A stretch of 64,000 nucleotides of DNA, taken from assembly GCF_031755915.1 (NCBI RefSeq), contig NC_083389.1, positions 20,834,001 to 20,898,000 of the forward strand. The letters run 5' to 3'. Positions within the stretch are counted from its first letter, which is position 1, and the number at the start of each line of letters is the position of its first letter. Positions 12,201-21,853 of the stretch are shown in pieces. Made by a program: the position numbers and the translations under genes. This DNA is from Ziziphus jujuba (taxonomy: Eukaryota > Streptophyta > Magnoliopsida > Rosales > Rhamnaceae). The notes beneath the pieces were generated by a model that ran no database searches, was not told the DNA's origin, and saw only the letters and a program-made list of their open reading frames with translations.

Positions 12201-12329
12201 CAGATGAAGACTAGGCCAATCACAAGAGCTCAAATTAAGAGATTTAAGGAAAACCTGGGAGTATTTATACAGGGGGTAATCAATCTCAATAGAGCTTGTC
12301 CATACTTGAAGATACAAAGCCTATTTTAA
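9250..12329 (+). pseudogene. Gag-protease with scrambled pol remnants of element B
   Basis: The start ATG at 9250 is chosen because related copies share the opening (RRGDP...INEEES). Gag runs to about 10440, with the knuckle CFKCQGRGHIASQC (CX2CX4HX4C) at 10375-10416. The protease has LIIDSGSCTN with its catalytic triad at 10669-10677 and ILLGRPWQF near 10880. Damage is light: TGA at 9487, TAA at 10096, one frameshift near 10960-10972 and TAG at 11814; otherwise two frames cover about 3 kb. After the protease come a linker, the first residues of RT (EFGDVFPNEIPSGLP, ~11430-11480), an in-frame 399-bp-offset repeat, an integrase piece (11763-11818), an RT piece (~11821-11900), then the integrase C-terminus (~11905 on), ending inside the LTR at 12329. 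Confidence 0.88.
11088..11720 (+). repeat. In-frame internal duplication in element B
   Basis: The segment from 11088 (QEGKNEVADQGK) recurs from 11487 (QEGKGELTIQGK). The offset is 399 bp, a multiple of three, so the frame is kept. Each copy ends in FYLS(L/F)GD(I/V)NKVI. The first copy continues into the true RT start, the second into the scrambled integrase/RT pieces. Element D has only one copy, so the duplication is specific to B's line, or D lost it. Confidence 0.75.
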
Positions 12330-13277
12330 GCACCCAAGTGGTGGAAGCCGATACGGACCCGTGTGAAGGTTTTGGTACATTTTTGGAGTCCGGGAAGTAT
12401 GAAATGGTTCCAATGCTTTATGGGTTCAATACATATGCCTAAGAGGTCATGGAATCAAGTTAAAGCAGCCTCAAATGCAATCAAAAAGGGCTTGTACGGA
12501 CAGCTTTAACAATTTGGCCGAATTTGCTGTATTGCTTGCTGGCTTTACTGTATTTTACTGTATTAGCCTTTTCTTACTTTTCCAAGCATGGGAAAAGTGT
12601 GAGACTTCGTATTCAGCTTATTTGGAATCCTAAAATGAATCTAGAAGCTGATTTGAAGCTCAAAGAGGTCAAAGATTGATCAAAGTCAACTTGATTAAAA
12701 GGCTAGCATTTTTAGTTTCCTAATTTGTTTTTACTTTTTGTTTTAGGAAACTACCATTACTTTTTGGCTTTTATTTATTTTTTTTCTGGAAAAATAACTT
12801 TAGGAAGGTTTTTATTTTATTCTTTCCATTGTAAATTAATTAATTCCTAATTTAATATAAAGGAATTAATTAATCAAACTTAGATTAGGAAAGGAAGTAT
12901 AGTTTCGGCCAACTAGGTTTCTTTATGTGTGTGGCTGGTTTTTCCTTTGTTTTTAGGGTTTTATTTCGTGGCTTTGTAGCCTATTTAAAGGCTTATTTTT
13001 CAATAATAATACAACTTTGATTTGATTAAGAAAATACTTGTGAGATTAATTATCTCTTTGTTCTTTGAGAACACCTAAAACACCATTAGAGAATTGGTTG
13101 TTTTAGCTTGACTTATCAATAGGTTTTCCATCCCCTATTGTGGCGTCTACATTATACCAAGGTTTCTAACCACAGGTTGGTTAGGGGTTGAGGTCCATTC
13201 CATTAGAACTTGAACTTAATTAAGATCCGGGCTAATATAATACGGGTTTAGGAGCAGGTCGTCCTAGGTTCGTATCA
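12143..13277 (+). repeat. 3' LTR of element B
   Basis: Same ends as the 5' LTR. The pol frame enters at 12143 and continues 62 codons to the TAA at 12327-12329, including TRPITRAQIKRF, which resembles the CR motif of CRM elements. TATA-like TATTTAAA at 12982-12989. Target duplication CAATG follows at 13278-13282. Confidence 0.9.
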
Positions 13278-13282
13278 CAATG

Positions 13283-13652
13283 ACCCATCTTCTATAAGTC
13301 AAGCAAAAAGGCGGAGGTCATTGAAAGAACATGATAAAGAATCATTAAGAGAATATGTTTCATGATTCAATTCATAAACAATATAGATGGAGGACTATAT
13401 CAACGAGATGGCACTGGCAGCAATGATGTGAGGCATTAGCAACAAAAAGTTTCTTTAGTCGCTAGCTGTGTACCCACCAAGGAACTTTCTCAATCTACTA
13501 AACAAAGCATAAAAATTTATTAGTGTAGATGGGCTTATCAAAGCAAAAAGGGCTGAAAAATGAGAGTCAAGCAGATCCCATGGTTGGAAGAATGGAAAGC
13601 AGAACTAGAATGATAATAAGGAGAATACTAATAATAAACAATTTAGTCAAAG
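13283..13652 (+). pseudogene. Tat-like gypsy gag, second half (element T)
   Basis: Continues the gag broken at 6976. With frame shifts it reads ESLREYVS, then EMALAAMM, LAVYPPRNFLNLLNKA and a basic stretch, the order seen in Tat-type gag after the central domain. Stops at 13652 next to the Cassandra element, which interrupts T again before its protease. Confidence 0.7.
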
Positions 13653-13659
13653 ACCACCT

Positions 13660-14355
13660 TGTAATACCTCGCCTCCACTTAATAGATGTATCACTTTCTA
13701 TTGTTATTGTTTCCAATTTAGTTTTAAAACTAAGTATGAGTTTTTTGTTCAGTGCTTCCCAAGAGATCACTCATCCTTGAACTACTATTACTCGAGCATG
13801 CTTAACTTTGGAGTTCTTTCGAACCTTGAAGCTACTTTAAAAAAGACTCGATATTATGAGAGTGACTACCATTACATTTTAAATTATACCCTATACCGTA
13901 GTCGGGTGATGTGGGATTGAATATCAAGTAGCCTGCCAGTGTCTTTGGTGCCTGCCCACATTGGTCATTATAATCCACCCCCTTAAGGTCCAGTGTCTTT
14001 GATAGCACAATTTCAATTGGATACAGGTTTTGAAACCATTTGTAACACCATCCCTTTACTAGCGAACCTATCACTTTCTACCAATATTATCTTCAATTTA
14101 GCCACCACACTTCGTATGTGGTTTTTGTTTAAAGCTTCTCAAGAGGTCATCCATCCTTGGACTATTCTTGCTTAAGCAAGCTTAACTTCAAAGTTCTTTC
14201 GAACCTTGAAGCTAACTGCTTAAAAAGGCCACGGTATTATGAGAGTGACTGGCATTGCATTGTGAACCATCCCTCATACCATATCCAGACAATGTATGAT
14301 TGAATACTGGATAGGCTGTCAATGTCTTTTAAACTCACCAATATTGGTCATCACA
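13660..14355 (-). mobile_element. Cassandra TRIM element with 5S-derived LTRs
   Basis: Terminal-repeat retrotransposon in miniature, about 696 bp, no coding capacity. On the minus strand the LTR starts TGTGATGACC and ends TGTTACA (one copy TGTATTACA-like). The LTRs are 13660-13972 and 14041-14355, about 313-315 bp each. Between them lie, on the plus strand, CCACCCCCTTAAGG (the PPT in reverse) and a decayed TTTTGAAACCA (the PBS in reverse, normally CTCTGATACCA). Each LTR holds a 5S rRNA-like block (13755-13835 and 14132-14213) reading, on the minus strand, ACTCC, AAGTTAAGC, AAGGATG, GTGA and CTTGGGAAGC. No clear target duplication is seen. It sits within element T. Confidence 0.87.
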
Positions 14356-14829
14356 ACGATGTATACTAGAATCTCATTTTCAAAGTTACACACCATTAAA
14401 CACCTCACATGATCAATACTAATGCAAATCAAGAACAAAAATTTGTTGACATGGCTAAACAAGCTTGCATCATATCCATAAAGTAGAGATGGATGAAAAT
14501 ACTACCACGACAACCACAGTCATACTACTAACAGATGCTTTGACTTAAAAGATGAAATTTAGGATTTGATATATAGAGGATATTTGCAAAAATATGTGGT
14601 AGATGATGCAAACAATTGAGAGCATAATGACAATTGTGGTGGTGATAGACTGGTGTGAGTGATAGTGAGCAACCATATAAATCACTTGGCAGGAGATCCG
14701 TAACATCTTAGACATCCCAGTTATGGCGATTCAAATAGAACACAACTCAATTATGCTCGCCCTACTATATAACCAAAAGATTGCTATGTTTACTTGACCC
14801 AAAGATCGGTTAAAAAGATGGAGACACCA
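14356..14829 (+). other. Element T spacer between gag and protease
   Basis: Degenerate sequence between the Cassandra element and the T protease. No motif I can name; by position it would be the end of gag and the linker. Confidence 0.4.
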
Positions 14830-15370
14830 TACACCCTCACTTATATTAAGAAAGACACTAAGGATGTTGCTTATCCACATGATGATGCCCTCATTGGCTT
14901 ATGTGATGCTCGCCAATCATAAGGTCCACTATATCCTAGTTGACAATGGCAGTTCAATAGGAAATAATGTATTTTGCTGCATTCAACAAAATTAGGATCA
15001 GTAAAGATGACCTGAAGCCATCTACTACGCCATAACCAATTTTACGGGAAAGAGCTTTATACCAAAGGGAATCATACAACTACCAACGACTGCAGTTGAG
15101 TCACCAAATTAGGTAACATTAATGATAAACTTTCTTGTTATCGATTTCCGTTTGGTATGCAATATCATTATTGATCAACTTATACTAAATTTAATAAGAG
15201 CTATTATATCCACATACCACCTTAAAATGAAGTTCCCTACCAAGTATGGTATTAAAGTTGTGTGTTGTGATAAAAATGCCTTAAGACAGTGCTATGCTTT
15301 TAACTTTAGGGCCAAAGTTGACTACTACAGAGACTTTGCAAATTGTGATAGAAAAGCCAGTATAGACTGA
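14830..15370 (+). pseudogene. Tat-like gypsy protease region (element T)
   Basis: With several frame changes the plus strand follows the Tat/Retand protease pattern: HPHDDALI-like near 14875-14900, VHYILVDNGSS near 14920-14955 (DNG in the catalytic position, as is common in this clade), LVIDFRLVCN near 15130, then the most open part (15122-15370), RAIISTYHLKMKFPTKYGI. RT, which should follow, is absent; the sequence passes straight to non-coding repeat-like DNA. Confidence 0.65.
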
Positions 15371-15597
15371 TCATGGTCAGCAAGAAGAACCAGCAGATAA
15401 TATGGACTAAAAGATAGTTGCTCATTTTATAAATGCATAATAGCTTAGAAAATACTAGTAATAACTTTGGTTGGTGAGTTTATCTAGTATAATTTATTAA
15501 ATAAAGTTGAAATTTCTTCACCTATGTTTTAAGAGTTATTCTATAAATTAAATCTAAACTATCTTTAATCTATAAATAATTAATTCAATGAAGTGGG

Positions 15598-15628
<31 letters not shown>

Positions 15629-16924
15629 GGGTGGCTAGACTACTCCTACCAATGAAAGAAAAAAGGGCTTAGGCTTTTATTTCTTGACTATAGTTAAACC
15701 AATTATAATACTTGATTGTGGACCGTTATTTGGTGGTCAACAATCGTGAGTTGATGATATACTCCTTTCAAATTTATCCTTGAAATGATATGTCCGAGCA
15801 TTTACTTGTGGGCATGGTCAAGCATTTATAAATATTTATTTGAATTTGTAAATCCTAGCATTTACTTTGCAGGCTTATTCAAATAAAAATAATTTATAGT
15901 CTCCCATGGGACTAGGAAAAGAAAAAAGAATCATGCCAGTATGTTATAATGGATACATGTCTTCTTTGAGACAAATAATTATGGTCTCTCCTAAGATCAA
16001 TAAATAAAGATACATATATAGAATAATGCTTATGGATGTTGTAAAAAATAAACATGGTGGCACACAATTATGGATGAATACATTTTAATCTTCCTTGAAA
16101 TCAAACTAAATTTTGATATCCCTTAGGACTAAAAACCTGATGAATTAAATGGTAAGTCCTAGTCAGTTTGATAGGCTCGCTCAAATACTAATAATTTTTG
16201 GTTTGAATCAATAAGTTTTAACACCTAACAACGGGCTCAATCAAACAATGACAAACTTACGGTCTTCATGAAGATGAAAAAAAAAAAAAAAAAGCAATAA
16301 GGCAATATTTTTGAAAATTGCTGAAAATCATGTTGTGGTAAACTATAATGGCTTGATTCCTATTACAATCATTCAACTAGTGATCAACAAAATGACCAAT
16401 TGTTTTGTATCTTACAAAAATGAACTATTAGTTTGGTTAATTAACCTATGGCCTTTTGTAGCATTGATCATGGTCTATTGGACATCAACTATTACTAGTT
16501 GGTCCTCAACTTCCACATACATCATATTCAACCATAAGCCACTTATGCACACTTAAACATAAATGATTCACAAATACATAGTAGCTAGGAGGGATGATGT
16601 TATGGGTGAAACAAGCTCGAGGGCATATGGTGCTATCATAATAATTTATTTTCAAGACTGCTAAATATAATAGTGAAGGCGGTTAAATAAACCAATAGCC
16701 TATCTTAGCAACTACAATCAACCTAAAACTTGTCTGGACTGCTAGTCAAATAGACTAGGATTTAGTCTTGTCTACTAGACCAGGAATTAGTCTCATGTAC
16801 TAAATTAAGGATTGGTGTTGTCTACTTATTAAAGAGTGGTCTTATTTACTTGATTAGAAAGTGGTCTCTCAACGAAGAATTGGTCTCATTTATTCAAACA
16901 TCATAGGCAATTGGCCTCTATTAG
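15371..16924 (+). other. Non-coding tail, probably 3' region of element T
   Basis: AT-rich and without a believable gene. Repeated phrases such as TCCC(A/T)(T/G)GGGACTA, GGCTCGCTCAAA and GGGCTCAATCAAAC resemble the long 3' untranslated regions of Tat-type elements. From 16740 to 16920 there is a run of imperfect repeats built on 'TAGTCTTGTCTACT ... GGATTAGTCT'. Element C begins abruptly at 16925. The short open frames at 16311-16556 and 16861-17097 look like chance. Confidence 0.4.
15599..15631 (+). repeat. (TG)n tract followed by a 20-base G run
   Basis: Alternating GT from 15599, then an uninterrupted run of 20 G at 15612-15631. Such a run is rare in an AT-rich plant genome, can fold into a G-quadruplex, and is also a place where sequencing and assembly often fail. 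Confidence 0.95.
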
Positions 16925-17900
16925 CTACACGTGCATATTGTTTTGTTCTTCTTTCAATATTTGCACGTGCCTTCTCCTGTATCTACTTTGCAAATTCTGC
17001 CTTTTTTCGGTGTGGTCACTCATATGCAAAGGTGTTAACTCTAACAAAGTTAAATGATTCATACCATATACAATTTCAAAAGGAGAATATTTTGTAGCAG
17101 AATGCATAGTTTTATTATACGCAAATTCTACATGAGGTAAATAGTCTTCCCAAGTTTTAATATTTCTGCATAATGGAATGCAAAGTTTATTCTCCCTAAA
17201 TAAGTACCCTTCAAAACTATAAAATTTTCCATCACCATGCTATTCACAAAGGTTGTAAATTTCACCAAAATCATTATCACATGCATACAAACTTTTAATT
17301 TGTTCAACCTAAACAATCTATCATCTAAAGTAGATAGTAATACATACCTGTGGGAAAATGCATCAGCCACAATATTTCCTTACTTTATTTGTAGCGAATA
17401 ACATAAGGAAAAGTTTCAATGAATTCCATCCATTTACCATGTCTCCTGTTAAGCTTACCTTATCCTTTTATATGCTTTAAATATTCATGATCAGTATGGA
17501 TCACAAATTCTTTTGTCCATAAGTAGTGCTGCCATGTTTCCAAAGCTCTAACCAACATATATAACTCTTTATCATAAGTAGGATAGTTTAAGGCTGCTCC
17601 ACTTAGCTTCTCATTGAAATATGCGATGGTCTTCCTTCTTGCAATAAAACAGCACTTATACCTATTCTTGAGGCATCATATTGAATCTCAAAAGTTTTTG
17701 AAAATTAGGAAAAACAAATAAAAGAGCATTAGTAAGTTTTTCCTTCAACAGATTAAAGGACTTTTCTTGTTCTTCTTCCCAATAGAAACCTACACTCTTC
17801 TTGATAACCTCTATCAAAGGTGTAGCAATGGATTAAAATCTTTGATAAACCTTCTATAAAAGCTACCCCACCCATGAAAGCTCATAACATATGTGATTGA
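16925..17900 (-). pseudogene. RNase H and deleted integrase of element C
   Basis: The minus strand from 17900 leads through the RT connection and RNase H, with broken frames ([22 protein letters not shown] near 17520-17470), to the DAFSHRYVLLSTL stretch (17370-17330). At about 17165 the text jumps from the region before the integrase zinc finger straight to its distal part ([14 protein letters not shown], then [14 protein letters not shown] at 17107-17060). The zinc finger and the first two catalytic residues are therefore deleted. The end at 16925 is a truncation. Confidence 0.75.
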
Positions 17901-17938
17901 AGTTGGTGTGGGCCACTCTTTAATGCCTTAACCTTCTA

Positions 17939-18673
17939 TTAATCAACTTTAATACTTGTAGCACTTGTTACAAAGCCTAAAAGTACAAGCTCAAATTGAC
18001 AAAAATTACACTTTTTAAGATTAATAAAGAACCTCTCTTTCCTAAGAAATTTTAAAACTAACCTAAGATGTTTTAAATGTTTTTCCAAACTCCTGCTATA
18101 TACAAGAATGTTATCAAAATACACAGTCATAAACCTACCAATAAAAGCATGCAAAACATGGTTCATTAATCTCATAAAAGTGCTAGGATGTTAGTTAATC
18201 CAAATGGCATAACCAACCACTCACATAATCCATGTTTTGTTTTAAAAGTAGTTTTCCACTCATCACCTTCTTTCATGTGTATTTGATGATAACCATTCCT
18301 AATGTCAATCATAGAAAACATGCATGCACCATATAACTCATCAAGCATATCATCTAACCTACGAATGGGATACCTATACTTGATAGTTATAATGTTAATA
18401 GCCTTACAATCAACACACATTTTTCATGTTCCATCTTTTATAGGGACTAATAACACTGAAATAGCACAGACTTATGCTTTCTCTCATATGACATTTTTCT
18501 AACAATTCATTTACTTGACATTGAATTTCCTTTGTTTCCTCGGGATTACTTCTATATGGTAGTTGGTTAGGAATTGTTGCACCTGAAACAAACTCAATTT
18601 GATACTGAGTCCATCTAATTGGTGGAAGTCCACTTGATATCTCTTCGGGAAAGATATCATCAAATTTCTGCAA
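17939..18673 (-). pseudogene. Reverse transcriptase of element C (YFDN active site)
   Basis: Three minus-strand frames cover the domain: 18673-18410 (DIFPEEISSGLPP; the following VNELLEK is the usual start of RT), 18420-18172 ([33 protein letters not shown], then MPFGLTN) and 18175-17939 (VYFDNILVYSRS, then KKCNFC and LLGFV). The active site should be YxDD. Here the second Asp is Asn (AAC, plus-strand 18110-18112), so the enzyme would be inactive even without the frame breaks. Confidence 0.85.
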
Positions 18674-18855
18674 AAGAGAAGCTATAAAACTTTTTTCTCA
18701 TGTAACCTTTTTCTAATAATTCATTTATTTGACGTTGAAGCTCCTTCGTTTCCTTGGGATTACTTAATCCCTTTAATTGGTGGAAGTCCACTTGAAATCT
18801 CTTAGGGAAAGATGTCATCAAATTTCTGTAAAAGAAAAGCTATAAAACTAGGAAG
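18476..18855 (-). repeat. Tandem duplication in the RT start of element C
   Basis: The block at about 18476-18690 (TTATGCTTTCTCTCATATGAC ... AGAAGCTATAAAACTT) is repeated at about 18693-18855. The second copy lacks roughly 50 bp in the middle. The shared words include ATTGGTGGAAGTCCACTTGA and CATCAAATTTCTG. It duplicates the region before the RT core. Confidence 0.75.
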
Positions 18856-19147
18856 TATGGAATTATCAAGGTTAGCTAAAAATTAAAATAAACTTCATTG
18901 TACATCATTACAAACATAGGCTTTTTACATAAGAAAGCTTTCTTGATCTCACTTATTTGTGCATAAAACCCCTATTTTCTTTCTCTTTCTTTTTCATTTC
19001 TTTTTCTACCTCACTCATGGATTTACTTGACTTACCTTTGGAATGTGGTTCAGCCACATGGTGAAAATTACATGTGGGGGCCTTATGATCTCTCTTGGCC
19101 TTGAAAATGGTGGATTTAACCTTTTGTTGTTACTCAACCTCTATCCC

Positions 19148-19570
19148 TTAGTGCATCTTGAGTTGGTATTCAAAAACCTCTTTAGGAGTTAATGGTGTTA
19201 GCATAACCTTATTACTTTTCGAAGAAAACACAATTTTGTTTGTCCGACTATAGTGTTTAGCATCCTTATCAAATTGCCAAGGTCTACCCAACAATACATG
19301 TCTCACATGCATAGGCACAACATAACAAAGCACTTCATCCTCATAATCATCAATGCTAAATTTCACATTTACTTGTTTATTAACTCTAACTTCCACACTA
19401 TCATTTAACTATTGTATTCTATAAGGATCAACATGTTTCATAGTTGTTAAACTTAATTTTTCAACCATAATAGCACTAGCTAGATTAGTAAGATTTTCTC
19501 CATCAATTATCATACTACATACCTTATCTTTAACTAGACATCAAGTATGGAAGATGTTCTCTCATTGTAG
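19148..19570 (-). pseudogene. Aspartic protease of element C (active site lost)
   Basis: On the minus strand the upstream part reads VCSMIIDGENLTNLAS near 19525-19475, where relatives have IIDSGSCTN. The catalytic D-S-G is replaced by D-G-E. The downstream part (19396-19148) keeps VRVNKQVNVKFSIDDYED and HVLLGRPWQFDKD, the end of the fold. Protease would cut Gag-Pol; this copy cannot. Confidence 0.75.
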
Positions 19571-20494
19571 TTGATTTTCATCTTCATAGACTATTAAGGC
19601 TCTTCTCATAACTAAACCTAAATTTGCCTTTATCGGGTACTTGCATTGAGACTCCTATTCATCTTCATCAATGTCATCCTCTAATGATGGCACTAATTGA
19701 TCATCTAACTCATATTCTCATACTCAAACTCAACATCCCCATTATCCAACTCCACAATGTGCATCTTGCCATGGTAGCTTCAAGATCCTCCACAATGTTA
19801 GTTTTCATCATGAGAACCTCCATCTTTTTGTAATAATCCTCCATGCTCTTACTAGCCTATGACAAGATTGAAGCTTTTGATAAATCATTCTATAATAGTG
19901 AGTAGGGACAAATCTTTTCCTCATGATTTTTTTTATCTCCTTCTGTCTCCACAGGATGTTGACCTGCTCTTCTTTGGGCTATGGACTCCTTGTCCCACCA
20001 CTTAACGGGAAAATCTCAAAATTCTAGGACAGCAAGCTTAACCTTTTTGGCTTCTGAAAAATGTTAACACTTAAATACCAACATCTCCATAAATTTCTTC
20101 CATTCTAAGTATGCATCTGGATTCCTCTTACCTTGAAAAGGTGGAATCTTGAGCTTAATACCACCTATATTATCTTCCCGGTCTTGTCTTGTCCTCCCAC
20201 ATGGTTGTCTTGCGTAAGACTTGAGTTCCTCCACCAATTCTTCCTCTAATTTGTTTCCATAGTTACTACCTTCAAACTCCTCTTGAGTTTGTCTATGTCT
20301 TCCTCTACCATATCCTCTTTGTGGTACATTCTAAATTGGTTGTCGAAATGTGGATGCTTTATAATTTGCAGCTACTTGCAATTTGAGTTCATCCATCTCC
20401 TTAACCATTCAATGCATATCTCCCATCAAGGTGGTGAACATATTGGCATCAATCTCTCTCTTAGAGCTTGATGACTTTCTTTGTCTTTAGACAT
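19571..20494 (-). pseudogene. Gag remnant of element C
   Basis: The minus-strand ATG at 20494-20492 (MSKDKES) stands where gag begins in relatives. The text then follows gag with many shifts (FTTLMGDMH-like, GGIKLKIPPFQGKRNPDAYLEW-like near 20160-20100, QKVKLAVLEF-like near 20045, SMEDYYKKMEVL near 19850). It jumps from EDLEATMAR (~19770) to an acidic stretch, losing the zinc knuckle. Confidence 0.65.
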
Positions 20495-21406
20495 GTTTGC
20501 TTGCTGATTGTTAGTGATAAAAATAAAGAGATCCTTACTAATTCACTCCCTAATTTGTATAACTAGGTCAAGATGTCATTCTCCCGTATTTCACACAATT
20601 AATTGGCTTTTAATCTCAATGAATTAGCACATTAGCCTTTTACCTTTCAAGTTAAATATACTTGGTTCTTTACAAACTAATTTAAATTAATTCAAGTTTT
20701 GCAAATAGGTCCAAACTAAACTTAACAATAAGTCTAAACAATGGCACAGAAACTAAGAATTAATCAAGAAACAATAATATCTAGAATTTGGCCAACTAAG
20801 GGTGAAATAAAACAAACTCAAGTTTTGAATGATAATCTAGTCAAGAAACAATAATCAAAGGTTTCAAAGATCAAATTGAACAAGTTTGAAGCATTTAAAC
20901 AAGAAACGAAAAATCTTTTAAGATTAACAAACTCAACCACAATAGCAAGCAACTCTAACAACTTGAATTTCAATGATTTTCGATTTCTTTCCTTTTTTTG
21001 TAAGAATAAAAACAAAGTAAGATTTTTGATGCTACTAATATGTTTAATTCGTTCTTCCACTCAAAAATTTAAATAACTTCTCCAAAAATCACACAATTAG
21101 AGTGTTAAATGCAATTTTGGACAGTAACAAGAACAAAGCAATTTTGCAATTTTGGTGCTTGATGCAATTAATTTTTTTTTTATGCAAGGACAAATTTGGA
21201 TAGTAACAAGAACAAAGCAAATAAGAATACCAATATTAATAATCAAATAAAAACACAAATGATTTTTTTTTTTTTTTACTATGACCAACAAGAATGACAA
21301 GAAGAAAAATATAAAGCAATTTTTACCTAACGCAAAAATTGCAGAAATAAAAGATCAAACAAAAAAAAAAATTTAAGATAGATCAAACCTATACTTAGAT
21401 AACCAT
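20495..21406 (-). other. 5' leader of element C
   Basis: Untranslated leader between gag and PBS with A/T runs (21170-21185, 21263-21278, 21360-21372). Short open frames on both strands here (20818-21060, 20876-21076, 21097-21300) share no motif with known proteins and are treated as chance. Confidence 0.6.
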
Positions 21407-21417
21407 GCTCTGATACA
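21407..21417 (-). other. Primer binding site of element C
   Basis: Minus strand TGTATCAGAGC, one base off the initiator tRNA-Met PBS, four bases after the LTR end (GTTAGTATCA). Confidence 0.75.
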
Positions 21418-21421
21418 AAGT

Positions 21422-21853
21422 TGATACTAACATAGATCGACTCACTCCTAAACCTGCAATAAATAAAGTATGGACATTCTAAGACAAGCTTTAATGGAAA
21501 CCTCAACCCTTAATCGACTTGTGATTAAGAGCTTTGGTATAGTGATGATGCTACAATATGGAATGGAAAATCTATTGATAAGTCTAGGATTTGAATGCCA
21601 CAAACAAAGCTTGATAATTTCAATAGTTCTTAAAAACCAAGAGAATAACTCACAATTATGCTAAAAAAAATTTAAACTGTTTTATTCAACTAAAAGGGGT
21701 GCCTATTTATAGGCAAAGTACAAATTAAGTTAAGCTAGTTTCCTAAAACAAAAATTAATATTAAATTTAGTTTCCTAATCTCAATTTGACTAATCAACCT
21801 TCCTTTAATTGAAATTAGGAAAGGTGATTTAATTTAAGCCTAGTTTCCTAATC
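21422..21853 (-). repeat. 5' LTR of element C, inner part
   Basis: The inner part of the LTR, from the PBS side (plus strand TGATACTAAC) to the point where a solo LTR is inserted. It continues at 22980-23434. Confidence 0.75.

Larger units (their letters stand above)
6977..13277 (+). mobile_element. Complete non-autonomous CRM-like LTR retrotransposon B
   Basis: A full element with both LTRs and a 5-bp target duplication CAATG (6972-6976 and 13278-13282). LTRs: 6977-8099 and 12143-13277. PBS at 8102-8113; PPT AAGAAGAGGGGAA at about 12130-12142. The interior (8100-12142) codes for Gag with one zinc knuckle and an aspartic protease, then only scraps of RT and integrase in a scrambled order, so it cannot copy itself alone. 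The two LTRs differ at about two dozen bases by eye plus a 12-bp indel, implying a fairly young insertion. It landed in the gag of element T. Element D is a second member of the same rearranged family. Confidence 0.9.

Noticed and set aside
13755..13835. A 5S rRNA gene
   Set aside because: Only part of the 5S sequence is similar, it occurs twice within ~310-bp repeats with retroelement ends, and many bases differ. It is the 5S-derived part of Cassandra LTRs.
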